Source of the DNA: Rhodoferax sediminis
GTDB taxonomy: Bacteria; Pseudomonadota; Gammaproteobacteria; Burkholderiales; Burkholderiaceae_C
Length of the DNA: 64,000 nt
Direction: 5' to 3'
NCBI RefSeq assembly: GCF_006970865.1
Contig: NZ_CP035503.1
Coordinates: forward strand, 310,001-374,000
Below, piece after piece: positions 19,446-27,721 of the stretch; the stretch's first letter is position 1; each line of letters starts with the position of its first letter. The notes beneath the pieces were generated by a model. It saw only the letters and a list, made by a program, of their open reading frames with translations. It searched no databases and was not told where the DNA came from. A program made the translations under genes and the position numbers.

Positions 19446-20147
19446 TCAGGCCACGGCCACCAGGCGGTCCAGCGTCTGTGCGTCGTCCAGCAGGCTCTGG
19501 CTGCTTGACGCATGCACGATGCGGCCGCGATCGAGCACGATGGCACGCCGGGTCAGCGACAGGGCCAGCCGCGCGTGCTGTTCGACCACGATGACCGACA
19601 GACCCTCGTGGCTGATCAGGCGCTGCAGCACGCGCATCAGCTCCTGCACGATGATCGGCGCCAGGCCTTCCATGGGCTCGTCGAGCAACAGCAGGCGCGG
19701 GTTGGTGATCAGCGCCCGCGCAATGGCCAGCATCTGTTGCTCGCCGCCCGAGAGCTGGTTGCCCATGTTGGCGCGGCGTTCCTGCAGGCGCGGAAAAACC
19801 TCGTACAGGCGCGCCAGGTTCCAGGGGCCCGGGCGCGCCACCACGGTCAGATGCTCCTCGACCGTCAACGAGGGAAACATGAAGCGCTCCTGCGGCACCC
19901 AGCCCAGGCCGGCATGCGCGCGCCGGTAGGTGGGCACGCGCGCGATGTTGTTGTCGCACCAGCGGATCGTGCCGCCATGTACCTGCGTCAGGCCCATCAG
20001 CGTGACCAGCAGCGTGGATTTGCCGACGCCGTTGCGGCCCAGCAGCGCCAGGCTGTCGCCCTCCTGCAGCGCGAACGACACACCGTCCAGCACCACCGAC
20101 TCGCCGTAGCCGGCGCTCACGTTGTCGAGCGCGAGCAGTTCAGGCAT
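19446..20147 (-). CDS. Branched-chain-amino-acid-type ABC transporter ATPase (LivF-like)
   Basis: A 233-residue ATPase with Walker A GRNGVGKST, a Q-loop in WVPQERFMFPSL, signature LSGGEQQMLAIARAL, Walker B LLLLDEPMEGLAP and switch His in VVEQH. It overlaps the LivG-like gene by 8 bp, as usual in these operons. It energises uptake through the neighbouring LivH/LivM permeases; the solute may be an amino acid, amide, urea or a pyrimidine-pathway intermediate. Confidence 0.9.
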   Translation of the reverse strand: MPELLALDNVSAGYGESVVLDGVSFALQEGDSLALLGRNGVGKSTLLVTLMGLTQVHGGTIRWCDNNIARVPTYRRAHAGLGWVPQERFMFPSLTVEEHLTVVARPGPWNLARLYEVFPRLQERRANMGNQLSGGEQQMLAIARALITNPRLLLLDEPMEGLAPIIVQELMRVLQRLISHEGLSVIVVEQHARLALSLTRRAIVLDRGRIVHASSSQSLLDDAQTLDRLVAVA

Positions 20148-20901
20148 GTTCGGCCTCGCCCAGATAGACTTCTTTCACACGCTGGTCGGCGGCAATCTCG
20201 GCCGGTGTGCCTTCGGTTAGCACGCGGCCGCCCACCAGCACGGTGATGCGTTCGGCAAAGCGGAACACCAGTCCCATGTCATGCTCGATAAACACGATGG
20301 TGACGTCGCGCGGCAATTGCGCGATGACTTCGAACAGCTCGGCGCTCTCCCCGGAGGGAATGCCGGCGGCCGGCTCGTCGAGCAGCAAAATTCGGGGTCG
20401 GGTCGCCAGCGCCAGGGCGATTTCCACCAGCCGCTGCTTGCCGTAGGGCAGGCTGTGCGTGACGGTGCCGGCATCGGGACTCAGCTTGAGCGAGGCTAGC
20501 AGCGCCATCGCCTCGTCGATCACCACGTGCTGGCGTGCCACGGTCTGGTACCAGCGGTACTGCAGGCCCCGGTGCTCGCAAATCGCCAGCGCGATCGACT
20601 CCAGCACGGTCAGTCCGGCAAACAGCGTGTTGATCTGGAACGTGCGGGTCATGCCGCGTTTGACGCGCTGGTGCTGCGCCAGAGCGGTGATGTTCTGGTC
20701 CCCGAGAAAAACCTGCCCACTGGTGGGCGCCAAGGCGCCGGTCAGCAGGTTGATGAAGGTGGTTTTGCCGGCGCCGTTCGGCCCGATCAGCGCGTGGCGC
20801 GCGCCCGGCGCAAAGCTCAGCGAGACATCGCTGTTGGCCTTGAAGTCGCCCCACTGCTTCGATAGACCCTGGGTGCGCAGCTCGAACGGTACGGCGCTCA
20901 T
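20140..20901 (-). CDS. Branched-chain-amino-acid-type ABC transporter ATPase (LivG-like)
   Basis: A 253-residue ATPase with Walker A GPNGAGKTT, Walker B ILLLDEPAAGIP and the switch region VFIEHDMGLVFRFAERITVL. The signature loop is divergent: where LSGGQQR is usual it reads SLPYGKQRLVEIALAL, a form often seen in LivG-like ATPases. It overlaps the LivM-like gene by four bases and partners with the LivF-like ATPase. Confidence 0.9.
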   Translation of the reverse strand: MSAVPFELRTQGLSKQWGDFKANSDVSLSFAPGARHALIGPNGAGKTTFINLLTGALAPTSGQVFLGDQNITALAQHQRVKRGMTRTFQINTLFAGLTVLESIALAICEHRGLQYRWYQTVARQHVVIDEAMALLASLKLSPDAGTVTHSLPYGKQRLVEIALALATRPRILLLDEPAAGIPSGESAELFEVIAQLPRDVTIVFIEHDMGLVFRFAERITVLVGGRVLTEGTPAEIAADQRVKEVYLGEAEHA

Positions 20902-21905
20902 GGAGGTTGCCTCGTGGCTGGCGCAGGCCGGCTCAGGCGCTGCCGGATCTTGTCCAGGCCGCCCAGAATGCCGCCGCGCGCGAACAGCACAATCACCACC
21001 AGCAGCAGGCCGAGCCAGAACTGCCAGTAGACCGGATTGAGATCTGAAATGTAGCTCTGCGCCAGCATGAACACGGCGGCCCCCACCAGTGCGCCATACA
21101 GCCGCCCGGCGCCGCCGAGCACCAGCATGATCAGCAAATCGGCCGAGCGCGAAAAGCCCAGGGTGTCGAGGCCGACGAACTGCGTGGTCTGGGCCAGCAG
21201 GGCGCCCGCCACGCCCGCCACCGCCGCCCCCACTGTGAACACCACGCTCAGTCGCTGCGGCACGTTGGCACCGATGGCGGGCATGCGCTTGCCGCCTTCG
21301 CGAATGCCGGTCAGGCTCAGGCCGAACGGCGAGTTCACCAGCCGGCGCAGCACGACGAACAGCACAAACAGCACGATCAGGCTGTACCAGTAGGCGGTCT
21401 TGCCGTACAGGTCGAACCCGAACACGCCGAGCACCTTGCCCGCCACGATGCCCGATAGCCCGTCCACGCCGCCGGTGAGAGAGGTCGCCTTGTTGGCCGC
21501 CTCGAACAGCATCAGGCTGATGCCCAGCGTCACCATCAGGCGCGTCAGGTCCTGCCCGGGCACCACCAGAAAACTCGTCAAAAACCCGAACAGCGCCGCC
21601 AGCGCGGCGGCGGCCAGCAGGCCCAGCAGCGGCTCGGTCCAGCCATGCGCCGCGAGCAGGCCGGCGGTGTAGGCACCGAGCCCGAAAAAGGCCGCGTGGC
21701 CCAGCGAGACGATGCCGGCGTAGCCAAGGATCAGGTCCAGCGAGAGGGCAAACAGGCCAATGATCAGGGTCTGGCTCATCAGCGACAGGTAGCCGGGGAA
21801 CAAAAAATAGGCGGCCACCGGGGCCAGCCAGAACACGATCTCCAGCGGCTGCCAGCGATCATTCGGCAACGGCGGCCGCGGCGGATGGAGCCAGCGCGGC
21901 ATCAT
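20898..21905 (-). CDS. Branched-chain-amino-acid-type ABC transporter permease (LivM-like)
   Basis: A 335-residue permease with about ten hydrophobic segments. The family motif LILGYAGIVSLGHAAFFGLGAYTAG is clear, along with GVAGALLAQTTQFVGLDTLG and LVLGGAGRLYGALVGA. Start and stop overlap its neighbours by four bases each, consistent with one transcript running from the LivH-like gene to the LivF-like gene. Confidence 0.9.
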   Translation of the reverse strand: MMPRWLHPPRPPLPNDRWQPLEIVFWLAPVAAYFLFPGYLSLMSQTLIIGLFALSLDLILGYAGIVSLGHAAFFGLGAYTAGLLAAHGWTEPLLGLLAAAALAALFGFLTSFLVVPGQDLTRLMVTLGISLMLFEAANKATSLTGGVDGLSGIVAGKVLGVFGFDLYGKTAYWYSLIVLFVLFVVLRRLVNSPFGLSLTGIREGGKRMPAIGANVPQRLSVVFTVGAAVAGVAGALLAQTTQFVGLDTLGFSRSADLLIMLVLGGAGRLYGALVGAAVFMLAQSYISDLNPVYWQFWLGLLLVVIVLFARGGILGGLDKIRQRLSRPAPATRQPP

Positions 21906-22768
21906 GAGCGCTTGCCGATGAGGCCGGCCGGAAACAGCACCAGCAGCAGCACCATCAGGCCGTAGATGATGAAGGAGCCGATGGCGGGCACATAGTATTT
22001 GCCCGCCACGTCGCAGACACCCAGGATCAGTGCCGCAAGCAACGGCCCCTTGATGGTGCTGGCGCCGCCGACCACGACCACCAGCAGAAAATAAACCATG
22101 TACTTGATCGGAAAACTCGGATCGAGCCCCAGCACGTCCAAGCCCAGTCCGCCGCCCAGCCCGGCCAGGCCCGAGCCGAGCGCGAACGTGAGGCTGAAGA
22201 CCCGGCTCACGTTGATGCCCAGCCCGGCCGAGGCCTGCTGGTTGTCGACCGAGGCCCGGATTTGCGCGCCGAAGCGGGTACGTTCCACCAAGGCCCGCAG
22301 CGCCAGCGTGATGAGCACGACGATACCGATCAGGAAAAGGCGGTACACGCCCACGTCAACGCCCAGCAGCGAGACCTGGCCGAGCAGATAGCCGGGCAAC
22401 TGCATCGGCTGCTGCGATGAGCCCCAGACGTAGGTGGCAGCCGCCACCGAGATGAAGGTGAGGCCGATGGAGAACAGCACCTGGTCGAGGGGACTGGCCT
22501 GATACAGCCGGCGGTACAGCAGACGCTCCAGCACCAGCCCGGCCAGCGCGCTGGCAATGAAGGCCAGCGGCAGTGTCAGCAGGAACGGCAGGCCCAGGCT
22601 GTTCATGGCCATCACGCACACATAGCCGCCCAGCATCGCGAAGGCGCCATGCGCAAGGTTGACGAAGTTCATCAGCCCCATCGTGATGGACAGCCCGACG
22701 CTGATCAGAAACAGCAGGCTGCCGTAGGCAACGCCGTCGAACAGGACGCCAATGAAGTGACTCAGCAT
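21902..22768 (-). CDS. Branched-chain-amino-acid-type ABC transporter permease (LivH-like)
   Basis: A 288-residue permease, first gene of the minus-strand liv-like operon. It has SVGLSITMGLMNFVNLAHGAFAMLGGY, the typical LivH core, and a C-terminal GGASTIKGPLLAALILGV loop. It is divergent from the binding-protein gene with about 108 bp between starts, so both arms are probably co-regulated. Confidence 0.9.
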   Translation of the reverse strand: MLSHFIGVLFDGVAYGSLLFLISVGLSITMGLMNFVNLAHGAFAMLGGYVCVMAMNSLGLPFLLTLPLAFIASALAGLVLERLLYRRLYQASPLDQVLFSIGLTFISVAAATYVWGSSQQPMQLPGYLLGQVSLLGVDVGVYRLFLIGIVVLITLALRALVERTRFGAQIRASVDNQQASAGLGINVSRVFSLTFALGSGLAGLGGGLGLDVLGLDPSFPIKYMVYFLLVVVVGGASTIKGPLLAALILGVCDVAGKYYVPAIGSFIIYGLMVLLLVLFPAGLIGKRS

Positions 22769-22797
22769 GGACCGTTGCGCTCGCCCGGGGTTGTGGT

Positions 22798-22826
22798 TTG
22801 ATGTCGAAACAGATTGTACGTATGAT
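22798..22826 (+). promoter_or_regulatory. Sigma-70-type promoter of the ABC substrate-binding protein gene
   Basis: TTGATG (22798-22803) and TATGAT (22821-22826) are separated by exactly 17 bp, about 50 bp before the binding-protein start. An AT-rich stretch (TATGATTAATAAC) follows. Confidence 0.5.
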
Positions 22827-22876
22827 TAATAACTGACTGGCACCGCGCCACGCACCTAATCCCAAGGAGACATCGA

Positions 22877-24046
22877 ATGAATTTCACGAAGCACCTGCTG
22901 GCCGCCGCGATGGTGGCTGGCATGATGACGGCGACCCAGGCGGCAGAGCCCCTGAAGATTGGCATGATCCTGCCCATGTCGGGACCCTTCGCCGACTACG
23001 GCAAGCAGATCGAGCACGGCGCCAAGCTGTACCTGCAGGAACACAACAACCAGTTGAGCGGTCGGCCCGTCGAGATCGTGCTCAAGAACGACGACCCTGG
23101 CACCTCGGGCGAGATCGACAAGCGCCTGGCACAAGACCTGGTGATCCGCGACAAGGTCGATATCCTGGCCGGCTTTGCGCTGACCCCGTCGGGGCTGGCC
23201 GTCGCACCGATCGCGACCGAGGCGAAGAAGCCGATGGTCATCATGAATGCCGCCACCTCGATCATCACGACCAAGTCCGACAACATCGTGCGCGTTTCGA
23301 TGACGCTGCCGCAGACCACGGCGCCGATTGCGACCTGGGCCGCGAAGAACGGCATCAAGAAGGTCTACGTGCTGGTGGCCGACTACGGCCCCGGCTACGA
23401 CGCCGAGGCGCAGTTCAGGAAGACCTTCACGGCCGCGGGGGGCGAGATCATCGGCGATGTGCGTACCCCGGTGAAGAGTCCGGACCTGGCCCCGTACCTG
23501 CAAAAAATCAAGGACGCCAAGCCGGATGCCGTGTTCCTGTTCCTGCCGCCCGGGGCGCAGACCATTGCCTTCATGAAGGGCTTCTACGAGCGCGGCCTGG
23601 ACAAGGCCGGCATCAAGATCATTGCGACCGGTGATCTGACCGACGAGGACCTGCTCAATGCCATGGGCGACAACGCGCTGGGCATCATTACCTCCTTCCA
23701 TTACTCGGAAGATCACAAGTCGCCCGAAAACAAGGCCTATGTGTCGGCCTACTACAAGGCCTACCCGAAGGACCGGCCCAACTTCATGTCGGTGGGCGGC
23801 TATGACGGCATGCACCTGATCGACCTGGCCCTGAAGAAAACCGGCGGTAATGCCGATGTGACCAAGTTCATCGACGCCGCCAAGGGTCTGAAGTGGGTCA
23901 GCCCGCGCGGCCCGGTCATGATCGACCCCGCCACGCGCGACATCGTGCAGACCCTGTACATCCGAAAGGTCGAAAAGGTGGACGGCAAGCTGCAGAACGT
24001 GGAGTTTGACCAGATCCCCGACTTCAAGGATCCGGGCAAGCCGTAA
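22877..24046 (+). CDS. Periplasmic ABC substrate-binding protein (LivK-like)
   Basis: A 389-residue type-I periplasmic binding protein with a signal peptide (~1-22, ending TQAAEP). Motifs such as IGMILPMSGPFADYGKQIEHGAKL, DPGTSGEIDKRLAQDL and VYVLVADYGPGYDA place it in the Leu/Ile/Val-binding-like group that also binds amides, urea, aromatic acids and other solutes. A strong AAGGAG ribosome site precedes it. It is divergent from the four other transporter genes and completes the transporter. Confidence 0.88.
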   Translation: MNFTKHLLAAAMVAGMMTATQAAEPLKIGMILPMSGPFADYGKQIEHGAKLYLQEHNNQLSGRPVEIVLKNDDPGTSGEIDKRLAQDLVIRDKVDILAGFALTPSGLAVAPIATEAKKPMVIMNAATSIITTKSDNIVRVSMTLPQTTAPIATWAAKNGIKKVYVLVADYGPGYDAEAQFRKTFTAAGGEIIGDVRTPVKSPDLAPYLQKIKDAKPDAVFLFLPPGAQTIAFMKGFYERGLDKAGIKIIATGDLTDEDLLNAMGDNALGIITSFHYSEDHKSPENKAYVSAYYKAYPKDRPNFMSVGGYDGMHLIDLALKKTGGNADVTKFIDAAKGLKWVSPRGPVMIDPATRDIVQTLYIRKVEKVDGKLQNVEFDQIPDFKDPGKP

Positions 24047-24063
24047 CGGCGGCTACTAGCGGG

Positions 24064-24522
24064 TTATTGCCAGCCCGCCTGCTTGCGCAGGATGAAGTCA
24101 TGCTCGGTGGGGTCGGATATGTTCTTCCACACCCCGCGAATTTCCCGGCCGCACGAGCCTTCCACGATCTGGCCGGTCCAGGTGGCCGTGATGGTTTTAC
24201 CGTCGCTCGATTCCTCCAGGGTGAAGACCCCGTTGTCCACGTCGCCGGCCACCTGGCCCGTGCCGGTGTCGCGCGTGATCGTGCCGCTCAGGCTCTCGCT
24301 GAACTCGGGGTTGCGCTGCAGATTCAGGGTGGCCTGCCGGGGCGGGATGTCAGGGCCTGCATCCACTTGCGCCTGCCACGGGCCGAACAGGCGTGCGTTG
24401 CTCACGTCGGCCGCTGCGGGGCAGGTGGCGGCCCCCTGCAAATTTGTATTGTTTTGGGCTGTAGCCCCCGTCGCTATTGCGCAAGACGCTATAAAAAGCA
24501 GAGTAACCCGGGCGTGCATCAT
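24064..24522 (-). CDS. Small secreted protein of unknown function
   Basis: A 152-residue protein with an N-terminal signal peptide (LLFIASCAIATGATAQ, probable cleavage after ATA) and a beta-rich mature part with strands such as SLSGTITRDTG, DNGVFTLEES and ATWTGQIVEGSCGREIRGVW, and two cysteines that could form a disulfide. I do not recognise the family. Its start overlaps the stop of the helicase gene by four bases, so it is cotranscribed with rep. The signal-peptide coding bases coincide with a copy of interspersed repeat R1. Confidence 0.7.
   Translation of the reverse strand: MMHARVTLLFIASCAIATGATAQNNTNLQGAATCPAAADVSNARLFGPWQAQVDAGPDIPPRQATLNLQRNPEFSESLSGTITRDTGTGQVAGDVDNGVFTLEESSDGKTITATWTGQIVEGSCGREIRGVWKNISDPTEHDFILRKQAGWQ
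24446..24498. repeat. Interspersed repeat (family R1) inside a signal-peptide coding region
   Basis: On the minus strand: TTTTTATAGC, TTGCGCAATAGCG, GGCTACAGCCCAAAAC. The frame encodes FIASCAIATGATAQ. It aligns base for base and frame for frame with the copy at 38893-38952. Confidence 0.65.
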
Positions 24523-26645
24523 GATCCGGCCTGCGCGGCGGCAGCGGCCGAATCCAGCGCTTTTTTCGCGAACTCGGCGCGCAGCGCCTTGAGCTTTTCG
24601 CGCGGGTCTTCGCGCGTGGTGGTTTTATCGAGCGCCATCTCGGCGATGAAGCGGCTGGGCTGCGCGGCGATCATTTCGCGGCCCTTCTTGCGGCGCCGGG
24701 TCCAGCTCACCGCCAGGCTGCGCTGCGCGCGCGTGATGCCCACGTACATCAGGCGCCGCTCTTCCTGCAGGCGCTCGAGCAGGCCTTCCGACATGGGACC
24801 GTCGGCGCGGCCGGTCGGGTTCGCGTCGTCGCCGAGCTTGAACGGCAGCAGGCCCTCGGTCACGCCGACCAGCATCACATGCGGCCACTCCAGGCCCTTG
24901 GCCGCGTGCAGGGTGGAGAGCGTCACGACGTTCTGGTCGGTCTCGCGCTCTTGAATAGTCGACAGCAGCGAGATGGTCTGCGCCACCTCGAGCAGGTTCT
25001 TGATTTCGCTCGATGTACCGGCGCCGCTCGCATCGTCGATCTGGCCACCGCAGCGCGCGGCCATCCAGTCGCAGAACTCCTGCACATTGGTCCAGCGCGT
25101 GGCCGCGAGTTTTTCGCTCTCTTCACCGTCGTACAGGTGCTTCTCGTAATCGATGACTTTGAGCCATTCCGCCAGAAAGGCGCGCGCGTCTTCAAAGCCG
25201 TTGGTGTGGCGCGCGCGGAACTCAAGATCGTTCACGTAGCGACCGAATTCATGCAGGCTGCCCACCGCGCGGGTGGAGAGCGCGCTGCCCAGACTGTTGG
25301 AAAACAGCGCCTCGAACAGGCTCAGCTTGTACTGGCCGGCGAAGGTGCCCAGGCTCGCCAGCGTGGTGTGGCCGATGCCGCGCTTGGGGCTGGTCACGGC
25401 GCGCAAAAACGCCGGGTCGTCGTCGTTGTTGACCCACAGGCGGAACCAGGCGCACAGGTCCTTGATTTCGGCGCGGTCGAAAAAGCTCTGCCCGCCCGAT
25501 ACCTTGTACGGGATCTGCGCGCGGCGCAGCGCCTGCTCGAACACCCGGGCCTGGTGGTTCGCGCGGTACAGCACGGCGAAGTCGCGCAGCTCCGGCATGT
25601 GCGCCGATGGACTGGAGAGGTCACCTCCGGTGCCCGCGCGCAGGCTCTGGATGCGCGCCACCGCGCGCTCGGCCTCGTGCGCCTCGTTGTCGGCATCCAC
25701 CACGCGCACCGGCTCGCCTTCGCCCAGGTCGCTCCACAGGTTTTTCGGGAACAGCTTGGGATTCGGCCCGATCACGTTGTTGGCCGCGCGCAGGATGGCG
25801 CCGGTCGAGCGGTAGTTTTGCTCGAGCTTGATGACCTTGAGCGTGGGGAAGTCGAGCGGGAGCTTTTTCAGGTTGTCCAGCGTTGCGCCGCGCCAGCCGT
25901 AGATGCTCTGGTCGTCGTCGCCGACGGCGGTGAAGCGGCCCCGGCCGCCCACCAGGTATTTGAGCACTTCATACTGCGTGGCGTTCGTGTCCTGGTACTC
26001 GTCCACCAGCACATGGCCCAGCAGCCCTTGCCACTTGGCCCTTACCTGCTCATGATTTTGGAGCAGCTTGAGCGGCAGGCCGATCAGGTCGTCGAAGTCC
26101 ACGCTCTGGTAGGCGACCAGGCGCTCCTCGTAGCGCGCCATGATGCGGGCCGTGATGCGTTCGTTGTCATCTTTGGCCTGCGCCTCGGCCTGCGCCGCGT
26201 TCAGCCCCATGTTCTTCCACAGGCTGATGGTCCACTGCCACTGGCGCGCCGTGGCGGCATCGGTGCTGCCGCCGCAGTCCTTCAGGATGCTGGTCACGTC
26301 GTCGCCGTCGAGGATGCTGAACTGCGGTTTCAAGCCCAGCGCCGCGCCGTCCTGGCGCAGCATGCGCACGCCCAAGGCGTGGAAAGTGCAGACCAGCACC
26401 TCCTTCGCGGCCCGGCCGATCAGCCCCTTCACACGCTCGCGCATCTCGGTCGCGGCCTTGTTGGTGAAGGTGATGGCGGCAATGCGCTTGGGCTCGAGTC
26501 CGGCCTGGATCAGGCGGCCGATCTTGTGCGTGATCACGCGTGTCTTGCCCGAACCCGCGCCGGCCAGCACCAGGCAGGGGCCGTGCAGGTAGTTGACGGC
26601 TTCTTGCTGGGCCAGGTTCAGGCCGGTGGACGGGGAGGCGGACAT
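24519..26645 (-). CDS. rep: ATP-dependent DNA helicase Rep (UvrD/PcrA superfamily 1A)
   Basis: A 708-residue 3'-5' helicase closely resembling E. coli Rep: GPCLVLAGAGSGKTRVIT Walker A at ~23-40, AAITFTNKAATEMRERV (motif Ia), VDEYQDTNATQYEVLK (motif II), VGDDDQSIYGWRGA (motif III), KVIKLEQNYRSTG (motif IV), LSTLHAAKGLEWPHVMLVG (motif V) and YVGITRAQRSL (motif VI). All motifs are intact. It helps replication forks past obstacles. A C-terminal Ala-rich tail replaces the longer UvrD tail. Followed by the small secreted-protein gene. Confidence 0.92.
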   Translation of the reverse strand: MSASPSTGLNLAQQEAVNYLHGPCLVLAGAGSGKTRVITHKIGRLIQAGLEPKRIAAITFTNKAATEMRERVKGLIGRAAKEVLVCTFHALGVRMLRQDGAALGLKPQFSILDGDDVTSILKDCGGSTDAATARQWQWTISLWKNMGLNAAQAEAQAKDDNERITARIMARYEERLVAYQSVDFDDLIGLPLKLLQNHEQVRAKWQGLLGHVLVDEYQDTNATQYEVLKYLVGGRGRFTAVGDDDQSIYGWRGATLDNLKKLPLDFPTLKVIKLEQNYRSTGAILRAANNVIGPNPKLFPKNLWSDLGEGEPVRVVDADNEAHEAERAVARIQSLRAGTGGDLSSPSAHMPELRDFAVLYRANHQARVFEQALRRAQIPYKVSGGQSFFDRAEIKDLCAWFRLWVNNDDDPAFLRAVTSPKRGIGHTTLASLGTFAGQYKLSLFEALFSNSLGSALSTRAVGSLHEFGRYVNDLEFRARHTNGFEDARAFLAEWLKVIDYEKHLYDGEESEKLAATRWTNVQEFCDWMAARCGGQIDDASGAGTSSEIKNLLEVAQTISLLSTIQERETDQNVVTLSTLHAAKGLEWPHVMLVGVTEGLLPFKLGDDANPTGRADGPMSEGLLERLQEERRLMYVGITRAQRSLAVSWTRRRKKGREMIAAQPSRFIAEMALDKTTTREDPREKLKALRAEFAKKALDSAAAAAQAGS

Positions 26646-26755
26646 GCGGGGAGACTTCGGGGCGGTGCGCAGGGAGAGCGGTCAATGATAACGGCGGGGT
26701 CGGCGCGGCTCGCCGCTTCGGATGTGCTAGGGCCGACTGCGCGGACAATACGCCC

Positions 26756-27721
26756 GTGCTTGACATCCTGCTGGTCACATTCCCGTTTTTCGCGCTGGTG
26801 CTGGCCGGCTACATCGCCGCGCGCCGGCGCATGCTGCCGCTCGACGCCATTCCCGGGCTCAACAGCTTCGTGCTGTATTTCGCACTGCCCTGCCTGCTGT
26901 ACCGCTTCGGCTCGACCACGCCGCTGGCGCAACTGCTCGACGCCAGCCTGTTCCTCTCCTACCTGCTGTGCGCCTTCATCATGGTCGGCTTCGTCGTGGC
27001 TGCCAGCATGAACCGGCGCATCGGCTGGAACGATGCGGCCTTCGGCGCGCTGGTGGCGGCGTTTCCCAACACCGGCTTCATGGGCGTGCCGCTGCTGGTG
27101 GCGCTGCTCGGGGCCGCCGCGGCCGGCCCCGTCATCGTGACGCTGGTGGTGGACCTGGTGATCACCTCGTCGCTGTGCATCGCCCTGTCGCGGCTCGACG
27201 GGGCCGATCAGCATGGCTTTGGCAAGGCCGCGCGGCACGCGTTGCTGGGCATGCTGGTCAATCCCATGCCCTGGGCCATCCTGCTCGGGGCGCTGGCCTC
27301 GGCCGTCCACATGGTGCTGCCCAAGCCGGTGATGCAGACCATCGGCCTGCTGGCGGATGCCGCCTCGCCGGTGGCGCTGTTCACCATCGGCGCGGTGCTG
27401 GCGCGCTCGCAGATGCTGGCCGCCGCCCACGGCCACGCGCCGATTCCGCTGCGCGACTACGTGCCGGTGGCCGTCGCCAAGCTCGTCGTGCACCCGCTGC
27501 TGGTGCTGCTCGTGGGCGCCGCAGCGATCGCCCTGGGGGCGCCGCTGGCCCCGTTTGCCTTGAAGGTCATGGTGCTGGTCGCGGCTCTGCCGAGCGCCAG
27601 CAACGTGGCCATGCTGGCCGAGCGCTTCGGCGCCGACAACGGCCGCATCGCGCGCATCATCCTGGCCTCCACGGTGGCGGCGTTCTTCACGTTCTCGGGC
27701 GCGGTGGCGCTGCTGCACTAA
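26756..27721 (+). CDS. AEC-family (auxin efflux carrier-like) transporter
   Basis: A 321-residue membrane protein with about ten transmembrane segments in the two-bundle arrangement of the AEC family (ILLVTFPFFALVLAGYIAARR; FPNTGFMGVPLLVALLG; LPSASNVAMLAERF). Bacterial members include malonate and malate carriers such as MdcF/MleP. The initiation codon reads GTG/TTG-like at 26756, directly after a short intergenic gap. Its stop overlaps the convergent priA stop. The substrate is unknown. Confidence 0.85.
   Translation: MLDILLVTFPFFALVLAGYIAARRRMLPLDAIPGLNSFVLYFALPCLLYRFGSTTPLAQLLDASLFLSYLLCAFIMVGFVVAASMNRRIGWNDAAFGALVAAFPNTGFMGVPLLVALLGAAAAGPVIVTLVVDLVITSSLCIALSRLDGADQHGFGKAARHALLGMLVNPMPWAILLGALASAVHMVLPKPVMQTIGLLADAASPVALFTIGAVLARSQMLAAAHGHAPIPLRDYVPVAVAKLVVHPLLVLLVGAAAIALGAPLAPFALKVMVLVAALPSASNVAMLAERFGADNGRIARIILASTVAAFFTFSGAVALLH

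Noticed and set aside
24879..27011. 710-codon plus-strand frame opposite the Rep helicase
   Set aside because: Antisense shadow of rep; the helicase has all superfamily motifs.
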